Assembly (NCBI GenBank): GCA_964571295.1
Contig: CAZNAO010000036.1
Location: 1 to 8,706, forward strand
Direction: 5' to 3'
From: UBA922 sp964571295
GTDB taxonomy: Bacteria; Patescibacteriota; Patescibacteriia; Magasanikbacterales; UBA922
Length of the DNA stretch: 8,706 nucleotides
Part shown: positions 5,580 to 8,706 of the stretch, piece by piece
How the letters are laid out: each line of letters starts with the position of its first letter
How positions within the stretch are numbered: the first letter of the stretch is position 1
Program-made: the position numbers and the translations under genes
The notes under the pieces: model-generated
The model's database searches: none
What the model was told of the DNA's origin: nothing
The model's input: only the letters and a program-made list of their open reading frames with translations

Positions 5580-6400
5580 TTTTCTCCTTGCGTAAGGACA
5601 AGTGTACTTCCTTCATGCGTAATAGCCGCACCATCCGCAAGCATTGCACTGAAATCCTGTTCCATGACCATAAGATTCGTCGGAGTCACACAAAGCATTA
5701 GGGTCGATGCAAGTACGCTCGACAACATACCATTATCAACCACCGCCTCACCACTCATGGTGTTGCAGAATTTTGCATTGAGACGATTATCCTCGAACGA
5801 AAGCGTATATGTTTCTCCGGAAGGAAGTGTGGCTCCATTGTATGACGCGAGACGGAATGTTGATCCGTTGAGCTGATCGAGTACCATCGCATCTGCACTA
5901 TCCGCACTTTCGACCGCACGTAACAATATTGTTATATTATCCATAGCATTTTCATAGGTCAATACCGGGTACTGCTCTGTCGTAACCCACCGAATAGTTC
6001 CGTCCACGGTTATTCGGGCAAACAGGACGTAGATATGTGAAGGATCGATACTACGAGCATCATATGAAAGTACAAACGGAATCGGAACATTTTCTCCTTC
6101 CGTAGTTATTCTCTGATGCCCGATCGTAGTTCCTTGCGCATCTGCACGTGACATATCCCGTAGCTCCACCTCAACTATACTTCCCACAGGCAATGCAACG
6201 CGCTCCCGATAGGTCACGATACCTGAAAGTTTTCCTGTATTTTCCTCTGAGACCTTTGACCCTGTTTCAGTACCTGTAGACGAGGTATTCGCTTCCATTC
6301 CACCAGCTTTTTTCCCATACATATAATATGCCCCGAAACCGAGTCCGCCCAAAACAAGGACAAGAATAATCGCGATGAGCACACCTTTTGATCCTTGCAT
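5580..6400 (-). CDS. Exported YbaY-like + META domain protein, 3' end in gap
   Basis: There are 273 visible residues. A hydrophobic N-terminal helix (about 7-28) anchors the protein outside. A Ser/Thr/Glu-rich linker (35-56) leads to a YbaY/YscW-like beta domain (about 57-162): GKLSGIVTYRERVALPVGS, then VEVELRDMS, PIPFVLSYD and YVLFARI. A META (HslJ-type) domain runs from about 174 to 273: LNGSTFRLASYNG, LSFEDNRLNAKFCNTMSGE (Cys212) and STLMLCVT (Cys237). The downstream paralogue stops a few residues after the equivalent of STLVLTQGE, so only a short tail is probably missing. YbaY and META domains often occur together in envelope proteins; HslJ is linked to novobiocin resistance and heat shock in E. 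coli. The gene starts 36 bases after the preceding META gene. No Shine-Dalgarno site is seen. Confidence 0.85.
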
Positions 6401-6436
6401 AAAGAAATAATTTAAAAAAATAAAATGAGTAAATAA

Positions 6437-7129
6437 TTATTGTTTCTCAAGCACTATCGAGGTCGTGTCGTTTGACAGTGTAAGCATTGAGAACGGTTCG
6501 GTAACGATTGCAACTGTATATGGAACAGATAGTAATTCAGTAAATTTTTTTTCTTCTGAACCGGTGCAGAATTTTTTGGTCATCACAAGCGGACCAAATG
6601 TCACGACCCCATGCCGAAAAGTGTATGTACCAGACAATGTGTTGCAATCGGTGGTTCCGGAAACTTGCCCATTAGCAAACGTAAGCGAAAATTTATTCGA
6701 ATTTTTAAATTTCACTCCTTCATTATCTTTTTCAACTGACTGAAGTACCCATGTAGTCAGAATTTCTGTATCCAGTTGTTCAACTCTTGTAACATCTCGT
6801 CCTTTGAAAAGAATTTCTTCCCCTTGATAGAGCACCAACTCTGTTCCCTTGTTCCATAGTATCAACTGCCTATCGACATTTTCATACCGAGCACCCGAAG
6901 CTGATACCGTTATGGCAAAAGGAATGTTCTCATCTTCAGATTGCATTTGAGCTACAGAGTCCCCGATGTAGGTCACTCTCCTCACCTCTCCTGTAGGAGA
7001 CACATATTCCACAATAGTACGATTATTTCTCTCAGCTGATGACTGACCGAAACCATAATAAGCTACGATTACACCTAATCCAAGTACTACCACCAAGATA
7101 CCCAGTATACTTCCAACACGAGAAGACAT
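6437..7129 (-). CDS. Exported MliC-like + META domain protein
   Basis: The product is 230 residues. Residues 7-26 form an N-terminal hydrophobic anchor. Residues 38-110 look like an MliC (membrane-bound lysozyme inhibitor) beta domain: IVEYVSPTGEVRRVTY, then SASGARYENVDRQLILWNKGTE at 76-97, where the SGARY and W-x-K-G elements match the inhibitor family. The usual cysteines of MliC are absent. A META (HslJ-type) domain follows at about 123-229: TTWVLQSV, LTFANGQVSGTTDCNTLSGTY (Cys162), KKFC (Cys188) and a closing MLTLSNDTTSIVL strand. It is a paralogue of the next gene in its second half only. A role in guarding the envelope, possibly against host or competitor lysozyme, is inference. ATG 7129 is the first start after a promoter at 7171-7179. 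Confidence 0.82.
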   Translation of the reverse strand: MSSRVGSILGILVVVLGLGVIVAYYGFGQSSAERNNRTIVEYVSPTGEVRRVTYIGDSVAQMQSEDENIPFAITVSASGARYENVDRQLILWNKGTELVLYQGEEILFKGRDVTRVEQLDTEILTTWVLQSVEKDNEGVKFKNSNKFSLTFANGQVSGTTDCNTLSGTYTFRHGVVTFGPLVMTKKFCTGSEEKKFTELLSVPYTVAIVTEPFSMLTLSNDTTSIVLEKQ

Positions 7130-7170
7130 AGTACAGATACTAGAGTTAAAAATCTTATCAAGTAATTATT

Positions 7171-7179
7171 AGTATAGCA
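7171..7179 (-). promoter_or_regulatory. Extended -10 promoter of the META gene cluster
   Basis: The minus strand reads TGCTATACT (7179-7171), an extended -10 element. A TTGTGT lies 19 bases upstream as a poor -35. The leader would be about 35 bases, AT-rich and without a Shine-Dalgarno site. Confidence 0.5.
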
Positions 7180-7269
7180 CAAGAACTGGAGTTGTACACA
7201 AACCCTATTCACAAAAACTTCTTGTCATGTTAGGGTCTCTATTAAGTATCTTCTCCAGCTACAGGAGCT

Positions 7270-7293
7270 AAGGAGGATATACTTGCCAAGGAG
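7270..7293 (+). promoter_or_regulatory. Stacked Shine-Dalgarno sites before the GC-rich gene
   Basis: AAGGAGG at 7270-7276 and AAGGAG at 7288-7293 lie close together, with a third GGAG at 7263-7266. The last is five bases from ATG 7299. The first is six bases from a TTG at 7283 that opens a 13-codon frame ending TAG at 7322-7324, overlapping the start of the main gene. Such strong sites stand out in a window where most genes have none. Confidence 0.65.
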
Positions 7294-7298
7294 TATCC

Positions 7299-7556
7299 AT
7301 GTCAGCGATGTACGACGCGAGTAGAGGCCGCAAGGTCGACTACATCATCGGTCCGTGCCGGAAACATCCGAAGCGGATCATCACCACCCTCCACCCCTTC
7401 TGCCCGGACTGCCGCAAGGTCGAGCGGACGCAGATTCACTTCGGAAAGATCTTCCGAAGCCGTTCGCAGCATGCAGGTGCCGAGCAGCCGCTGCTCCTGC
7501 TCGAGCTGAAGCAGCCGCTGCCAGCGCCCCCCGACGACGAAGGACACGAGACGTGA
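7299..7556 (+). CDS. Small GC-rich putative zinc-ribbon protein
   Basis: The product is 85 residues and I do not recognise the family. The N-terminal half is basic and holds a possible zinc site: GPCRKH (Cys20, His23) and FCPDC (Cys35, Cys38), with His32 between them. The middle is Arg/Lys-rich (RTQIHFGKIFRSRS, 43-56). The C-terminal part is a Leu/Glu/Pro tail ending PPDDEGHET. AAGGAG five bases before ATG 7299 supports the start. Codon use differs sharply from the neighbours: by hand count about four-fifths of third positions are G or C, with many CTG, CTC, ATC and CCG codons. It stands alone between a divergent cluster and its own strong terminator. Transfer from a high-GC source, or selection for expression, are both possible. 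The minus-strand frames here are shadows of the GC bias. Confidence 0.75.
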   Translation: MSAMYDASRGRKVDYIIGPCRKHPKRIITTLHPFCPDCRKVERTQIHFGKIFRSRSQHAGAEQPLLLLELKQPLPAPPDDEGHET

Positions 7557-7571
7557 TCTCGCTCGCAACAC

Positions 7572-7589
7572 TGAGCCCCTCAAGGCTCA
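7572..7589 (+). other. Short hairpin after the GC-rich gene
   Basis: TGAGCC (7572-7577) pairs with GGCTCA (7584-7589) around a 6-base loop. It sits between the stop codon and the terminator and could protect the 3' end of the mRNA. It has no T tract of its own. Confidence 0.5.
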
Positions 7590-7591
7590 TC

Positions 7592-7637
7592 AGACCGGAA
7601 TAGTGCGTAATGCACCCTTCCGGTCTTCTTCTTTTTT
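7592..7637 (+). terminator. Strong branched intrinsic terminator
   Basis: AGACCGGAA (7592-7600) pairs with TTCCGGTCT (7618-7626). Inside it GTGC (7603-7606) pairs with GCAC (7612-7615), making a long hairpin with an internal loop. The sequence then runs TCTTCTTTTTT. It ends the GC-rich gene and insulates the padR gene. Confidence 0.85.
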
Positions 7638-7679
7638 AGCTGACATACTATATTTTTTAAGTTTATCCCCACATATACC

Positions 7680-7710
7680 TTGCAATACATAGTACCTTAT
7701 ACTATAGTAT
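7680..7710 (+). promoter_or_regulatory. Leaderless padR promoter with overlapping operator palindrome
   Basis: TTGCAA (7680-7685) and TATAGT (7703-7708) are 17 bases apart, and the ATG at 7717 lies 8 bases beyond the -10 box, so the mRNA is probably leaderless. The perfect 12-base palindrome ATACTATAGTAT (7699-7710) covers the -10 box. PadR proteins are dimers that often repress their own promoter, so this is the likely operator (inference). Confidence 0.55.
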
Positions 7711-7716
7711 TCTTAT

Positions 7717-8061
7717 ATGGAATCCCTTAATATACAAAAATTTATTGAGAACAATACCGCTCAGATGCGCAAAGGCACTCTTGAACTTGGTATTCTCTCA
7801 ATTATCGGAAAACGGTCAGTATATGCGGGAGATATTATCGAACAGCTCCGCAGTGCTAGCCTGATCGTGGTCGAAGGTACGCTCTACCCTCTCCTTTCCC
7901 GCATGAAACGAGGTGGATTATTGGAATACTCCTGGCAAGAGTCACCCAATGGTCCTCCTCGAAAATATTATTCGCTTACACCGATCGGACAAGATGTCCG
8001 AAACAGATTACTTCATGAATGGAAAGAAATGAATGAATCAATATCCCGATTACTTGAATAA
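7717..8061 (+). CDS. PadR family transcriptional regulator
   Basis: The product is 114 residues: one winged-helix DNA-binding domain plus a short C-terminal dimer helix, the compact PadR-s2 form. Typical motifs are QMRKGTLELGILSII (16-30), VVEGTLYPLLSRMKRGGLLEY (51-71, recognition helix and start of the wing), ESPNGPPRKYYSLT (75-88, the wing) and a helix from about 91 to 113. Ligands of such regulators vary and cannot be read from the sequence. It stands 94 bases upstream of the PspC-domain gene in the same direction. PadR regulators paired with PspC or other small membrane proteins are common in envelope-stress units, so the PspC gene is the probable target. No ribosome-binding site is present, in line with a leaderless mRNA. 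Confidence 0.93.
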   Translation: MESLNIQKFIENNTAQMRKGTLELGILSIIGKRSVYAGDIIEQLRSASLIVVEGTLYPLLSRMKRGGLLEYSWQESPNGPPRKYYSLTPIGQDVRNRLLHEWKEMNESISRLLE

Positions 8062-8094
8062 ACAGACTAACAAACCTTAACTCTTCTCAAAACC

Positions 8095-8114
8095 ATTTCC
8101 GTATAAACGGTAAT
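8095..8114 (+). repeat. Imperfect inverted repeat between padR and the PspC gene
   Basis: ATTTCCGT (8095-8102) and ACGGTAAT (8107-8114) are self-complementary except for one T-T mismatch, around ATAA. It could be a small hairpin or a protein site. There is no supporting promoter element. Confidence 0.3.
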
Positions 8115-8117
8115 CTA

Positions 8118-8142
8118 AGATCCCCACTTCCGCGGGGATGAC
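8118..8142 (+). repeat. REP-like palindromic element
   Basis: AGATCCCC and GGGGATGAC flank ACTTCCGC, so ATCCCC (8120-8125) pairs with GGGGAT (8134-8139). It closely resembles the dispersed GATCCCC-GCTTTCGC-GGGGATGAC type of repeat seen in many bacterial genomes, here with changes in the loop. Without the rest of the genome, copy number cannot be judged. It could also slow transcription between padR and the PspC gene. Confidence 0.45.
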
Positions 8143-8155
8143 ATAAAAAACTTTT

Positions 8156-8706
8156 ATGAAAACAACTATTTCAATCAATCTCGGCGGTAGCGCCTTCACG
8201 ATCGATGATGATGCATACCGGGAACTCAAACATTATTTGGACACACTTTCAAACCATTTTAACAGAGAAGAAGGCGGCGATGAAATCATGACGGATATTG
8301 AAGCTCGCATCGCGGAAGAATTTTCCCGCAAACGCGAAAATGGTATTGAAGTGATCTCGATTCCCATGGTACGGGAAATCATCGCGCGCATGGGACGGGT
8401 CGAGGACCTTACCGGGGAACACGAAGAAGTAATCATCGAGGAACCGTATTTTGCACGTTCCGATGCTGAAAAAGAACACACCAGAGCGCCCAAGCGTCTC
8501 TACCGAGATCCCGATCACGCCATGCTTGCAGGTGTAGCGGCAGGTCTCGGAGCATATTTCAATGTTGACCCTTCGATCCCTCGGATTATTTTTGTACTTC
8601 TCACTCTCTTTGGTGGATCGGGAATCCTCATCTACATTATCCTCTGGTTGGTGCTACCTGAGGCAGATACGCCATTGAAGCAATCGGAGCTTCGCGGCGA
8701 ATCCCC
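8156..8706 (+). CDS. PspC domain membrane protein (cut by right edge)
   Basis: ATG 8156 opens a frame of 183 complete codons that is still open at the window edge. The N-terminal domain (1-95) begins MKTTISINLGGSAFTIDDDA and has alternating acidic helices: a coiled region with TDIEARIAEEFSRKR at 46-60 and IPMVREIIARMG at 69-80. This layout is known from PspC proteins of Bacteroidetes and CPR bacteria. The PspC domain lies at about 113-169: KRLYRDPDHAMLAGVAAGLG, YFNVDPSIPRIIFVLLTLFG and a membrane helix ending IILWLVLPEA. PspC domains act in envelope-stress sensing as toxin-like or anchor partners of the phage-shock response. It lies downstream of padR, with a REP-like hairpin between. No Shine-Dalgarno site is visible. 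Minus-strand frames over this region are shadows. Confidence 0.92.
   Translation, partial: MKTTISINLGGSAFTIDDDAYRELKHYLDTLSNHFNREEGGDEIMTDIEARIAEEFSRKRENGIEVISIPMVREIIARMGRVEDLTGEHEEVIIEEPYFARSDAEKEHTRAPKRLYRDPDHAMLAGVAAGLGAYFNVDPSIPRIIFVLLTLFGGSGILIYIILWLVLPEADTPLKQSELRGES

Noticed and set aside
5021..6400. A single 459-residue protein across the gap
   Set aside because: It joins a META-domain protein to ArfB through 100 Ns of unknown length; the domain limits and the stop-start junction show separate genes.
7302..7590. Minus-strand frames opposite the GC-rich gene
   Set aside because: They arise from the strong GC bias, carry no ribosome-binding site and no recognisable motif; the plus-strand gene has strong signals.
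7824..7829. TGCGGG in padR as a target for the CCCGCA loops
   Set aside because: A six-base match in a window this size is expected by chance, and it lies well inside the coding region.
8233..8518. Minus-strand frames over the PspC gene
   Set aside because: They are shadows of a long plus-strand frame with clear PspC domain motifs.

Overview
The window looks like a piece of a Candidate Phyla Radiation (Patescibacteria, probably Parcubacteria-like) metagenome scaffold. The reasons are the moderate-to-low GC content, the many compact genes without Shine-Dalgarno sites, probable leaderless promoters, a run of exactly 100 Ns (scaffold gap) and the gene families present. These are small exported META-domain proteins, DUF378, a P-type ATPase, TspO, PspC/PadR, ArfB and conserved unnamed proteins I associate with this group. 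Stops TAA, TAG and TGA are all used, so recoding of TGA is not indicated. The taxonomic call is inference from memory of these families, not a search.

Layout, left to right. At 1-208 the start of a conserved unnamed protein runs off the left edge on the minus strand, behind a probable leaderless promoter. At 249-500 lies the most unusual element: a plus-strand intergenic unit with a perfect TTGACA -35, a chain of strong hairpins (two closed by UNCG tetraloops, two sharing the same CCCGCA loop, one with a 14-bp stem) and a 14-bp terminator hairpin with a T tract. No credible ORF fills it, and it does not match tmRNA, RNase P or SRP RNA by eye, so it is a candidate new structured RNA. From 502 to 4220 the minus strand carries a membrane, metal and stress block. 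In transcription order it is a P1B-type metal ATPase, tspO and a conserved hypothetical (a tightly packed operon), then DUF378 and DUF305 genes, each with its own signals.

From 4308 to 7129 the minus strand carries a cell-envelope block: an exported MliC-like + META protein, an exported YbaY-like + META protein, a gene mostly lost in the gap, ArfB (ribosome rescue) and a cysteine-rich exported protein. A single open frame crosses the gap, but it is an artefact joining the YbaY/META protein to ArfB.

From 7171 rightwards the plus strand carries a sharply GC-rich 85-residue putative zinc-ribbon gene with a stacked set of ribosome-binding sites and a strong terminator. It is followed by a leaderless padR-family regulator with a palindrome over its -10 box, then a REP-like hairpin and a PspC-domain membrane protein cut by the right edge. 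PadR probably controls itself and the PspC gene.
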